64,000 bases of DNA from CALBPI01 sp038524795 (lineage in GTDB: Bacteria; Pseudomonadota; Gammaproteobacteria; Steroidobacterales; Woeseiaceae), in contig JBCBIJ010000002.1 in the NCBI GenBank assembly GCA_038524795.1, positions 124,001-188,000 on the forward strand, given 5' to 3'. Below, piece after piece: positions 1-7,712 of the stretch. The notes beneath the pieces are model-generated. The model was not told the DNA's origin and searched no databases. It saw nothing but the letters and a program-made list of their open reading frames with translations. The translations under genes and the position numbers were made by a program. Numbering within the stretch: the stretch's first letter is position 1; each line of letters starts with the position of its first letter.

Positions 1-1
1 G

Positions 2-1333
2 ACAGGTCGCCTGCGCGTGGTCACGCGCAATGCACCGACCGCCTGGTACATCGGCAGCGACGGTCCAACGGGTCCCGAGTATGACCTTGTGCGCGGATTC
101 AGTGAGGACCTGGGCGTAGAGCTCGACATGGTGCCAATGGAAAGCTTCTCTGAGCTCGTGCCTTCGGTCGCCCAGGGCGACGCGCACATGGCGGCAGGCG
201 CCCTATCGATTACCGAACCGCGACTCGCACTCGTGCGGTTCTCCCAGCCCTACCAGCAGGTCGAGCAGCACCTGATCTACCGTCGCGGAACAGGGCGCCC
301 ACAATCGCTGGTTGACGTTCAGGACCGGGAGATTGTCGTCGTCGCAGGCTCCAGCCACGCCGACACCATGCGCGCGCTGGAGCCCGATCTGCCGCTCTTG
401 CGCTGGCGCGAAGACGCGAGCGTGGACGCCGCCGATCTGCTTGAGCAAGTGGCGGAAGGCGACATCGACTACACGGTGGCCGATTCCACGGATTTCAGCA
501 TTCACCGCAATTTCCACCCTGAGCTGCGCATTGCGCTCGAGCTCGAGGTCGCGGACTCGATCGCCTGGGCCTTCCCGCCCGACGGCGACGACACGCTCAT
601 CGTGCGCGCCAACCAGTACCTGCAGAAAATCCGCCGCAATGGCGAGCTCACGCGAATCCTGGACCGCTACTACGGGCACAACGACGAGTTCGACTATGTG
701 GGCACGCGCAGCTTCATTCGCCACTACGAGTCGCGGCTGCCCCGCTACCGCGATCTGTTCCTCGAGGCCGCCAGCGCCAATGAACTCGACTGGCAGCTGC
801 TGGCCGCCATGGGGTACCAGGAGTCGCACTGGCGGCGCTCCGCGGTGTCACCGACGGGCGTGCGCGGCATCATGATGTTGACCCAGGCAACAGCCGACTA
901 CCTGGGCATCGAAGACCGCACCGACCCCGCGTCCAGCATTAGCGGTGGCGCGCGCTTTTACGCGCGGCTCAAGGCGCGGCTCAACGACAGTATCCCCGAA
1001 CCCGACCGCACGTGGATGGCGCTGGCCGCCTACAACGTGGGCTTCTACCACGTCGAGGACGCCCGCAAGATCGTCGAGATGCAGGACGGCGACCCCAACC
1101 GCTGGGTGGATGTCCGCGACGCGCTGCCCTTGCTGGCGCGCAAGAAATGGTATTCGCGTGTGCCCTATGGCTACGCACGGGGCTGGGAGCCTGTCGAGTA
1201 CGTCGAGAACATCCGCAACTATCGCGACATCCTGCACTGGCTCGAGAACCGGGAAAACGCATCCGAGGCCGATGAGTCGGCGCCTGAGGCTGCCCCGGAA
1301 ACCCCTGCGGAGCGAACCGAAACCCGCGCCTGA
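2..1333 (+). CDS. mltF: Membrane-bound lytic murein transglycosylase F, 5' end cut by window
   Basis: The reading frame is open from the first bases of the window, so the signal peptide and extreme N-terminus lie outside. The visible 443 residues contain a periplasmic solute-binding-like domain (about residues 1-225, beginning GRLRVVTRN) followed by an SLT transglycosylase domain (about 240-400). The catalytic glutamate is in YQESHW (Glu274 of the visible part), followed by GIMMLTQATADYLGI, typical of the family. MltF cleaves the MurNAc-GlcNAc bond of peptidoglycan to give 1,6-anhydro ends and is normally outer-membrane attached. The last 30 residues are an Ala/Glu-rich tail without a fold I recognise. 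A GTG at 17 could look like a start but sits inside the domain. Confidence 0.9.
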   Translation, partial: TGRLRVVTRNAPTAWYIGSDGPTGPEYDLVRGFSEDLGVELDMVPMESFSELVPSVAQGDAHMAAGALSITEPRLALVRFSQPYQQVEQHLIYRRGTGRPQSLVDVQDREIVVVAGSSHADTMRALEPDLPLLRWREDASVDAADLLEQVAEGDIDYTVADSTDFSIHRNFHPELRIALELEVADSIAWAFPPDGDDTLIVRANQYLQKIRRNGELTRILDRYYGHNDEFDYVGTRSFIRHYESRLPRYRDLFLEAASANELDWQLLAAMGYQESHWRRSAVSPTGVRGIMMLTQATADYLGIEDRTDPASSISGGARFYARLKARLNDSIPEPDRTWMALAAYNVGFYHVEDARKIVEMQDGDPNRWVDVRDALPLLARKKWYSRVPYGYARGWEPVEYVENIRNYRDILHWLENRENASEADESAPEAAPETPAERTETRA

Positions 1334-1417
1334 GCCCAAGCGTCGCGGCATTCAGGCCGCATTCAGCGTCCCACCTGCCTAATGGTGCCCAGACCCATCT
1401 GAAAGGGAGTGAGCACC

Positions 1418-2188
1418 ATGACCGCAGTACGCCAATTCCGCACCCTGATTGTCGCCGCCAGCCTTGCGCTCGCGGCACCCGCCATCGCCGAGTCACCGGC
1501 CCCCGCCGGCGTCCAGGTGCTTGTCGAACAGGGCAAAAAAGTCGACGGGGACCAACGCAAGTCGGGCAAAGACGCGCAGCTTTTGAGCAAGTCGACCGCA
1601 CCGACGCGCGGCGCAGGCGCACGCCTGCAGCGAAAGGCGCCGACGGCGGCTGATGCCCAGTCCATTAACCAGGACTTCTGGATCTTCGATGCCACCACCG
1701 CGATTGCCGGCGACCTCGACGGTGACGGCTTCTACACGCGCCTGGAGCTCGATCTCGATGCCGATACGGTCTACGACCAGGCCTGGGTCTATGCGGTGGT
1801 GTACCTGTCACTCGAGGGCGGTGACTGGATCGAGTATGGCGAAACCGCCGTGTTTGATATCTACGGCACCAGCGGTGGCGACGAGTACTTCTTTGACGCA
1901 GACCTCGTCTCGGGCTTTCCCACGGGCTACTACGACGTGCTGATCGAGCTCTACGACGACTTCGACGGCCGACTTGTCGCCACGTTCGGGCCTGCCCAGT
2001 CTGCTGACCTGTTCGATCTGCCGCTCGAGAGCGAAACCGTTGATGCACCGATCGAGCCCATCGTCGTGGTCACCGAAGAAGGTGGCGGTAGCGCCGGCCT
2101 GGGCCTGCTCGGACTGCTTTCAGTCGCGCTCCTGTGGCGCCGGCAGCGGCTTCATGTAGCGGATGAGCTCCCCGTCATAACCCGCTGA
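1418..2188 (+). CDS. Choice-of-anchor H family exported protein with GlyGly-CTERM-like tail
   Basis: A 256-residue protein starting at ATG 1418, 8 nt after a GGGAG ribosome site; the GTG at 1409 is in frame but overlaps that site. Residues 1-24 form a signal peptide (cleavage near PAIA-ES). The middle is rich in Asp, Tyr and Glu (DLDGDGFYTRLELDLDAD, then PTGYYDVLIELYDDFDGR), the pattern I know from choice-of-anchor H proteins. Near the C-terminus comes GGGS, a hydrophobic stretch and WRRQR, resembling a GlyGly-CTERM sorting signal cut by a rhombosortase. Unusually, about 11 residues follow the basic cluster, and these are encoded where the gene overlaps the convergent acetyltransferase gene. 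Function unknown; probably surface or envelope located. Confidence 0.75.
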   Translation: MTAVRQFRTLIVAASLALAAPAIAESPAPAGVQVLVEQGKKVDGDQRKSGKDAQLLSKSTAPTRGAGARLQRKAPTAADAQSINQDFWIFDATTAIAGDLDGDGFYTRLELDLDADTVYDQAWVYAVVYLSLEGGDWIEYGETAVFDIYGTSGGDEYFFDADLVSGFPTGYYDVLIELYDDFDGRLVATFGPAQSADLFDLPLESETVDAPIEPIVVVTEEGGGSAGLGLLGLLSVALLWRRQRLHVADELPVITR

Positions 2189-2602
2189 TTCATATAATGC
2201 CCTCGCGCGTTCGTTCTTCCGGAACGCATGCAGGGTGATCGATTGGGCGCCCTGATCGGCCGCAGCTTGCTCCACTGCCTCAAGCAGGCTGCGGCCGGCG
2301 CCCTGCCCCCGGGCTCCAGGCCCGATCACGATCGCTTCCAGATGCGCGCTCGGCGCGCCGCTCAGCAACTCGGGCCGAAGTGTCACCAGCGCCAGCCCCA
2401 ACGGTCTGTCCTGTTCGTCAGCGGCAACCAGCAACAAGGTGTCATCGCGCGAGCCATCCAGGTGCTGCGCCACCACCTTCGCATCGCCACGCCAGAGATC
2501 ATCCGGATTGCGATCGTTGGGTACGGGAAAATCGGCCAGACCTGGCAACAGGTCCATGAGCGCGGGGCCATCGTCCACCCGGGCTGCCCGAATCGTAATC
2601 AT
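2120..2602 (-). CDS. GNAT family N-acetyltransferase
   Basis: A 160-residue single-domain acetyltransferase. The acetyl-CoA pyrophosphate loop is RGQGAGRSL (residues 99-107), preceded by the beta-strand AIVIGPGA, and the C-terminal NERARALYESAGYD matches the usual GNAT motif B region. The substrate cannot be told from sequence; small-molecule amines or a protein N-terminus are both possible. Its ATG overlaps the tadA stop by 4 bp (ATGA), so the two are probably translated from one message. Its last 69 bp overlap the convergent choice-of-anchor H gene. Confidence 0.85.
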   Translation of the reverse strand: MITIRAARVDDGPALMDLLPGLADFPVPNDRNPDDLWRGDAKVVAQHLDGSRDDTLLLVAADEQDRPLGLALVTLRPELLSGAPSAHLEAIVIGPGARGQGAGRSLLEAVEQAAADQGAQSITLHAFRKNERARALYESAGYDGELIRYMKPLPAPQERD

Positions 2603-3114
2603 GTCGCACGTCTCTTGTTGCGAAAGAACCGCCGGAGCCGTTCGCCGGCCACATCGGCCATGAGCCCGCTGCGCACGGCGAAACGGTGATTAAGGCCCGG
2701 TAGCGCCAGCGCATCGGTGACGCCGCCGAGCGCGCCTGACTTGGGATCGGGCGCTGCGAAAACCACCTCGGCGACACGCGCGTGCACCATGGCGCCGACG
2801 CACATGAGGCAAGGCTCGAGCGTGACGTAGACGCGGCAGTCCGTGAGCCGGTAGTTACCCAGCCGCGCGGCCGCATCGCGCACGGCCAGGAGCTCCGCAT
2901 GCGCACTGGGATCGTGGCTCGCACGCGGTGCATTTCGACCGCGTCCTACGATCTCGTCGCCACGCACAACCACAGCGCCCACAGGCACCTCGCCCTCCGC
3001 CTCGGCCGCATCGGCCAGGGACAGGGCTTCGGCCATCCAACGGTGGTCGTCGTCGCTGAACCCGCTGAGGCGTGCCGGATCGCTCACATCAGGATCTGTA
3101 AATCGCAGTGACAT
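2599..3114 (-). CDS. tadA: tRNA-specific adenosine deaminase
   Basis: A 171-residue cytidine/deoxycytidylate deaminase-fold enzyme that converts A34 to inosine in tRNA-Arg(ACG), allowing decoding of CGN codons. The zinc site is visible: His72-Ala-Glu74 (AHAELLAVRDAA) and the PCLMC motif with Cys102 and Cys105. The C-terminal FFRNKRRA resembles the tRNA-contacting helix of TadA. An upstream extension of the frame to 3333 exists but is non-homologous and arginine/cysteine-rich, so the ATG at 3114 was chosen. It is first in a two-gene unit with the acetyltransferase. Confidence 0.93.
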   Translation of the reverse strand: MSLRFTDPDVSDPARLSGFSDDDHRWMAEALSLADAAEAEGEVPVGAVVVRGDEIVGRGRNAPRASHDPSAHAELLAVRDAAARLGNYRLTDCRVYVTLEPCLMCVGAMVHARVAEVVFAAPDPKSGALGGVTDALALPGLNHRFAVRSGLMADVAGERLRRFFRNKRRAT

Positions 3115-3140
3115 TGCTCGTACACAGCAGTGAAACGCCT

Positions 3141-3575
3141 CTAAAAGACCAGCGCTGCGGCGAGCGCTGCATTGGCCAACATCAGCACACAGTCGATCAC
3201 AAAAATACGCAGCATCACACCCCTGAACACGGGCCACAAACCGCCACCACGCCGGTTCGCGATCGCCATCGGGATGTTGCCTACAAACTGTGAGCCATGC
3301 GCCACGGCGTTGAACGCCATCAGCGTGGCCCACTGCACGTCTGTGTCGAAGCCGCCCAGATTGAAGACCAGCAACACGTTAAAAAGCGACAGCGCGAGGT
3401 TGAATCCGCCCATAAAGCGTCCCGACTCAACAAGCGCGGCATAGGCTGTGTTGTCGCGATCCGCCTGGACGGGTACCAGGACCTTGCCGAAGATGGCGCG
3501 ACGCCGGTAGAACGCGTCGAACGCCATTCCGAACCAGACGGCGTTGAGCGCGAGCAGCACCTGCAGTCCCGTCAC
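3141..3575 (-). CDS. Small integral membrane protein, unknown family
   Basis: I do not recognise this 144-residue protein. It begins with GTG and has about four predicted membrane helices (roughly residues 3-20, 56-75, 82-100 and 120-142). Between helices 1 and 2 lies a soluble stretch with RRRAIFGKVLVP and ESGRFMGG, and near helix 4 NRRGGGLWPVFRGV. It ends 27 bp before the tadA start on the same strand, so it may be co-transcribed with tadA. The ribosome site upstream of the GTG is weak, which leaves the start uncertain. Codon use looks like its neighbours, supporting a real gene. Confidence 0.6.
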   Translation of the reverse strand: MTGLQVLLALNAVWFGMAFDAFYRRRAIFGKVLVPVQADRDNTAYAALVESGRFMGGFNLALSLFNVLLVFNLGGFDTDVQWATLMAFNAVAHGSQFVGNIPMAIANRRGGGLWPVFRGVMLRIFVIDCVLMLANAALAAALVF

Positions 3576-3644
3576 AGCCAGGTTCGCTTAGTAACCGAGC
3601 GGCGATTCAGCCGGGGCACATGAGGGATCATCAACGCTCTACCC

Positions 3645-4505
3645 TTAGACGGCGGGGCGGTAAGCCTGACCGGACGCGATGTCGCGCCACTGGAGTACGT
3701 GCGGCGGCGTGTCATCCAACCACCGCGCCTGCCCGTCTTCGATCACGAGGATCTCTTCCCATTTGGCACCGACGCCCGCTTTGCCGGCGTGAGGCTCCAC
3801 AAGCCACAACCCATCGTGGGGGTGATGATCCGATGCTCTCAACGTGTTCCACAACGGACTGCGTTTGCCCAAGCCGCTCATCGCGAGCTTGTCCTTGAGA
3901 TTAAACCAGCTGATGGCATAGGCATCGAAGCCCTTCAGTCTCGGCTTGATCGGCAGCGTCCCGAGCTTTACCGCACGATGACCCAGAACTTCACCAATGT
4001 GTTTGGTGTGAACGGGCTCATACCCATGGCGCGTCATGTTGTCGATCACGTCGTGCGCGATTTGCCGGAAAGTCGCGCCCTGGTTCACGGCTTCAGGTAT
4101 CGACGACCGGTACTGAGACAGGTGTTGCATCATGTCCCGGTGTACGTCGTTGTCACCGAAACAGAAGCTGTACGACGTATCCACGAGGAACCCGTCCCGA
4201 ATCGGGGACGCATCGAGAATGACGTTGTCGCCATCCTCGAGTGTCTTGCGCTTGGGGAAGAAGCTCTTGACGGTCCAATTGCCTGGAAGCGCAGCTCGCT
4301 CGCCGAAAAGCACCACGGGCAAGTGGAAGAAAGAGGTGAATCCCGCCGTGTAGTAGTCCTTCACAAGCTGGCGCGCAACTGTCTTTTCGGTTTCGCCGCC
4401 TGCGAGCCGGCTCGCCGCAGCATGGAGAATCCGGAACGACTGCTTCTGCAGGTCCCGAAACCGGGCCAACTCGTCTGCGCTGAAGTTCTTCGTCTTAACA
4501 AACAC
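3645..4505 (-). CDS. M24 family metallopeptidase (Xaa-Pro aminopeptidase-like)
   Basis: A 286-residue pita-bread-fold hydrolase without the creatinase N-terminal domain. The expected dinuclear metal ligands can be read off in order: Asp98 (ILDAS), Asp109 (LVDTSYS), a histidine in HIGEVLGHR (169 or 176), Glu237 (LVEPHAGK) and Glu250 or 251 (KWEEILVI). M24 enzymes remove N-terminal residues from peptides or cleave related amide bonds; the precise substrate is not readable. It starts with GTG after an AGGGGG ribosome site, 32 bp downstream of the guaA stop, so it may be the third gene of a guaBA transcript. Confidence 0.8.
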   Translation of the reverse strand: MFVKTKNFSADELARFRDLQKQSFRILHAAASRLAGGETEKTVARQLVKDYYTAGFTSFFHLPVVLFGERAALPGNWTVKSFFPKRKTLEDGDNVILDASPIRDGFLVDTSYSFCFGDNDVHRDMMQHLSQYRSSIPEAVNQGATFRQIAHDVIDNMTRHGYEPVHTKHIGEVLGHRAVKLGTLPIKPRLKGFDAYAISWFNLKDKLAMSGLGKRSPLWNTLRASDHHPHDGLWLVEPHAGKAGVGAKWEEILVIEDGQARWLDDTPPHVLQWRDIASGQAYRPAV

Positions 4506-4537
4506 ACGCGCCCCCTTCAGCTAGCGTGGCGAAGCAG

Positions 4538-6124
4538 TCACTCCCACTCGATGGTTGCGGGTGGCTTGCCCGAGATATCGTAGGTCACGCGCGAGATACC
4601 TTCGATCTCGTTGATGATGCGCAGCGACACGCGCTCGAGAAACTCATACGGCAAGCGCGCCCAGCGCGCCGTCATGAAGTCGACCGTTTCGACCGCCCGC
4701 AATGCGATCACATAGTCGTACGTTCGCCCATCACCCATAACGCCCACGGAGCGAACCGGCAGGAACACAGCGAACGCCTGGCTCGTTTCATCATAAAGAC
4801 CCGCAGCGCGCAGCTCGTCAATGAACACGGCATCGGCGCGCTGCAGAAGCGCGGCGAATTGGGCCTTCACCTCGCCTAAGATACGAACCCCGAGACCCGG
4901 GCCCGGGAAGGGGTGGCGATACACCATATCGTGCGGCAGACCGAGCTCGACGCCGACGCGGCGAACCTCGTCCTTGAACAGCTCGCGCAAGGGCTCGAGC
5001 AGCTTCAGGTTCATGTGCTCCGGCAGGCCGCCGACATTGTGGTGACTCTTGATGACGTGGGCCTTGCCTGTGGCACTGCCCGCCGACTCGATGACATCGG
5101 GGTAGATCGTGCCTTGCGCCAGCCAACGCACGTTGTCGAGTTTCTCGGCTTCGGCTTCGAAGACCGCGACAAACTCACGCCCGATGATCTTGCGCTTCGC
5201 CTCAGGGTCGGCCTCACCCGCAAGGGCACCGAAGAAACGATCCGCGGCATCGACGCGAATGACGTTGACGCCCAGGTGTCGCGCGAAGGTGTCCATGACC
5301 TGGTCGCCTTCGTTGAGGCGCAGCAATCCATGATCTACAAAAACGCAGGTGAGCTGATCGCCGATGGCCGCGTGCAGCATGGCCGCCACGACCGATGAGT
5401 CGACGCCACCCGACAGGCCCAGCAGGACACTGTCGTCACCCACGGCGTCACGAATGCGTCCGATGGCGTCGCTCGCGATGTTGCCTGTCGTCCAGTCGCC
5501 GGCGCAGCCGCAAATCTCACGGACAAACCGGTGCAGAATGGCGGCACCTTGGAGGGTATGCGTGACCTCGGGATGGAATTGCACGCCGTAGAACTGCCGG
5601 TCGCGATCCTCCATGGCCGCCAGCGGCGCGTTGGCGCTCGCGGCGATACCCGCGAATCCGGGCGGCAGCGCGTCGACGCGATCGCCATGCGACATCCAGA
5701 CCTTGAGCCGGGCCCGGCCTGTGTCACTGCGTTCGTCGGCAAAGCCCGTGAGCAGTTCCGATTCAACGGTCTCGTCGACCTCGGCGTAACCGAATTCGCG
5801 GTGCGATGCGGCACTCACCTCACCGCCTAATTGGGCGGCCATGGTTTGCATGCCGTAACAGATACCCAGCACAGGCACACCGAGCTCGAACACCAACTGC
5901 GCGGCGCGCGGCGGCGCACTCTGATTTACAGACTCAGGGCCGCCCGACAGGATGATCCCGCGTGCGCCGAATTCGCGAATCGCATCAGCGTCCATGTCCC
6001 AGGGATGGATTTCCGAGTACACACCTGACTCGCGCACGCGGCGCGCTATCAACTGCGTGTACTGGGCGCCAAAATCGAGAATCAGTACGCGATCGGCGTG
6101 GATGTCACGCGCTGTTGGCGCCAT
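4538..6124 (-). CDS. guaA: GMP synthase (glutamine-hydrolysing)
   Basis: A 528-residue enzyme that aminates XMP to GMP with ATP and glutamine, the last step of de novo GMP synthesis. The N-terminal class I glutamine amidotransferase carries the nucleophile in GVPVLGICYGMQ and the His-Glu pair in FHPEVTHT. The ATP pyrophosphatase P-loop is GLSGGVDSSVVAAML, and the C-terminal dimerisation domain ends in the conserved PPATIEWE. The ATG at 6124 overlaps the guaB stop by one base (TGATG) with GGAG 9 nt upstream; an in-frame GTG at 6127 is less likely. Confidence 0.97.
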   Translation of the reverse strand: MAPTARDIHADRVLILDFGAQYTQLIARRVRESGVYSEIHPWDMDADAIREFGARGIILSGGPESVNQSAPPRAAQLVFELGVPVLGICYGMQTMAAQLGGEVSAASHREFGYAEVDETVESELLTGFADERSDTGRARLKVWMSHGDRVDALPPGFAGIAASANAPLAAMEDRDRQFYGVQFHPEVTHTLQGAAILHRFVREICGCAGDWTTGNIASDAIGRIRDAVGDDSVLLGLSGGVDSSVVAAMLHAAIGDQLTCVFVDHGLLRLNEGDQVMDTFARHLGVNVIRVDAADRFFGALAGEADPEAKRKIIGREFVAVFEAEAEKLDNVRWLAQGTIYPDVIESAGSATGKAHVIKSHHNVGGLPEHMNLKLLEPLRELFKDEVRRVGVELGLPHDMVYRHPFPGPGLGVRILGEVKAQFAALLQRADAVFIDELRAAGLYDETSQAFAVFLPVRSVGVMGDGRTYDYVIALRAVETVDFMTARWARLPYEFLERVSLRIINEIEGISRVTYDISGKPPATIEWE

Positions 6125-7584
6125 CACTCGCTCCGGTAGTTGGGGGCTTCTTTGGTAATCGTCACATCGTGCACGTGGCTTTCCCGCATTCCCGCACCCG
6201 TGATCCGCACGAACTCGGGTCGCGTGCGCATCGAGAGGATGTCGGCGCAGCCCGTGTAGCCCATCGCCGCGCGCAGGCCACCCATGAGCTGGTGCACGAT
6301 GGCAATGAGTGAGCCTTTGTAGGGCACGCGGCCTTCGATCCCTTCGGGCACAAGCTTTTCGAGCTCGTCGGTGGTGTCCTGGAAGTACCGGTCGGATGAG
6401 CCTTGGGCCATGGCCCCGAGGGAGCCCATTCCGCGGTAAGACTTGTAGCTGCGCCCTTTATAGAGTTCGACCTCGCCCGGCGCCTCTTCGGTGCCTGCAA
6501 ACAGGCCGCCGATCATGATCGAGGACGCGCCCGCCACGATGGCCTTGGCGATGTCGCCCGAGTAACGGATACCGCCGTCGGCAATGACCGGTACGCTGTG
6601 GCGGTCCATGGCTTCGGCCACTTCGGCGACGGCCGTGATCTGCGGCACACCCACACCCGCGACCACACGCGTCGTGCAGATTGAACCCGGACCGATACCG
6701 ACCTTGACGGCGTTGGCACCGGCCTCGACAAGCGCTTCCGCGGCTTCGGGCGTCACGATGTTGCCGGCAATAATCTGAGCGTCGGGGTACTCGCCGCGAA
6801 TCTGGCGTACGCGCTCGAGGACACCGCGCGAGAAACCGTGTGAGGTATCCACGACGAGCACATCGACGCCCGCCTCCATAAGCATGGCGACACGTTCCTC
6901 GGTATCACCGCCCGTGCCGACTGCCGCGCCGACGCGCAGCGCACCGTTACCGTCTTTGCAGGCACGCGGAAAGTCGGTGGCTTTCTGGAAGTCTTTGGCC
7001 GTGATCATGCCGCGCAGGCGGTAGGCATCATCGACCACCAGCACTTTCTCGATGCGATGCTGGTGCAGCAGCGACAACACTTCTTGCTTTGCCGCGCCCT
7101 CGCGCACCGTCACAAGCTTGTCTTTGGGTGTCATCACCGTCGACACGGCCGCATCCAGATGGGTCTCGTAACGCAGGTCTCGGTTGGTCACGATCCCCAC
7201 CGTCTCGTCGCCCGACACCACGGGCACGCCCGAGATGTTGTTGGCGCGGGTCAGCTGTAACACCTCGCGAATGGTCATCTCCGGGTTCACAGTGATGGGG
7301 TCGCTGATGATGCCGCTCTCGAATTTCTTGACCACACGAACGTTGCGCGCCTGTTCCTCGGGCGGCAGGTTCTTGTGGATGATGCCCATGCCGCCTTCCT
7401 GCGCCAGCGTGATCGCGAGTCGTGCTTCGGTCACGGTATCCATGGCCGCAGACAGCAGAGGCGTGTTGAGCGAGATATCGCGCGTGAGTTGCGTCGCTAG
7501 CGACACTTCGCGGGGCAGTACTTCGGAGTACGCGGGCTGCAGCAAGACGTCGTCGAATGTCAGAGCCTCTCTCGCAATACGCAT
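6124..7584 (-). CDS. guaB: Inosine-5'-monophosphate dehydrogenase
   Basis: A 486-residue TIM-barrel enzyme oxidising IMP to XMP with NAD+, the committed step to guanine nucleotides. It starts MRIAREALTFDDVLL; a CBS-domain pair (about 90-205) interrupts the barrel, and the catalytic cysteine loop GPGSICTTR is intact, followed by the flap motif YKGRSYKSYRGMGS. The start at 7584 sits behind a strong GGAGGAG ribosome site; the frame extends further upstream but into Arg/Pro-rich non-homologous sequence. First gene of guaBA, divergent from xseA. Confidence 0.97.
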   Translation of the reverse strand: MRIAREALTFDDVLLQPAYSEVLPREVSLATQLTRDISLNTPLLSAAMDTVTEARLAITLAQEGGMGIIHKNLPPEEQARNVRVVKKFESGIISDPITVNPEMTIREVLQLTRANNISGVPVVSGDETVGIVTNRDLRYETHLDAAVSTVMTPKDKLVTVREGAAKQEVLSLLHQHRIEKVLVVDDAYRLRGMITAKDFQKATDFPRACKDGNGALRVGAAVGTGGDTEERVAMLMEAGVDVLVVDTSHGFSRGVLERVRQIRGEYPDAQIIAGNIVTPEAAEALVEAGANAVKVGIGPGSICTTRVVAGVGVPQITAVAEVAEAMDRHSVPVIADGGIRYSGDIAKAIVAGASSIMIGGLFAGTEEAPGEVELYKGRSYKSYRGMGSLGAMAQGSSDRYFQDTTDELEKLVPEGIEGRVPYKGSLIAIVHQLMGGLRAAMGYTGCADILSMRTRPEFVRITGAGMRESHVHDVTITKEAPNYRSE

Positions 7585-7632
7585 GGTGCGCCTCCTCCGG
7601 TGTTTCTGGGGGTGTTTGGGGGTTAACCGACC

Positions 7633-7661
7633 ATTGTACCGGGGATGGCCGGGCGAGGTAA
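7633..7661 (-). promoter_or_regulatory. Candidate sigma-70 promoter of guaBA
   Basis: Reading the minus strand, TTACCT (7661-7656) is followed after 17 nt by TACAAT (7638-7633), which matches the -10 consensus at 5 of 6 positions. It lies 49 bp upstream of the guaB ATG. The -35 match is poor (3 of 6), so this is a candidate only. Confidence 0.4.
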
Positions 7662-7682
7662 GCACCCGGTCAAGGCGTCCCG

Positions 7683-7688
7683 TATACT
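7683..7688 (+). promoter_or_regulatory. Candidate -10 element of xseA
   Basis: TATACT, 25 bp upstream of the xseA TTG start, with no clear -35 at the right distance. It is divergent from the guaBA candidate promoter in the same 128-bp intergenic stretch. Confidence 0.35.
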
Positions 7689-7712
7689 CTCAGGCTTTCA
7701 TGGAGCGACGCG

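Noticed and set aside
2193..2198. Perfect TATAAT on the plus strand
   Set aside because: It lies inside the acetyltransferase coding sequence (codons for ALYES) and points into no plus-strand gene.
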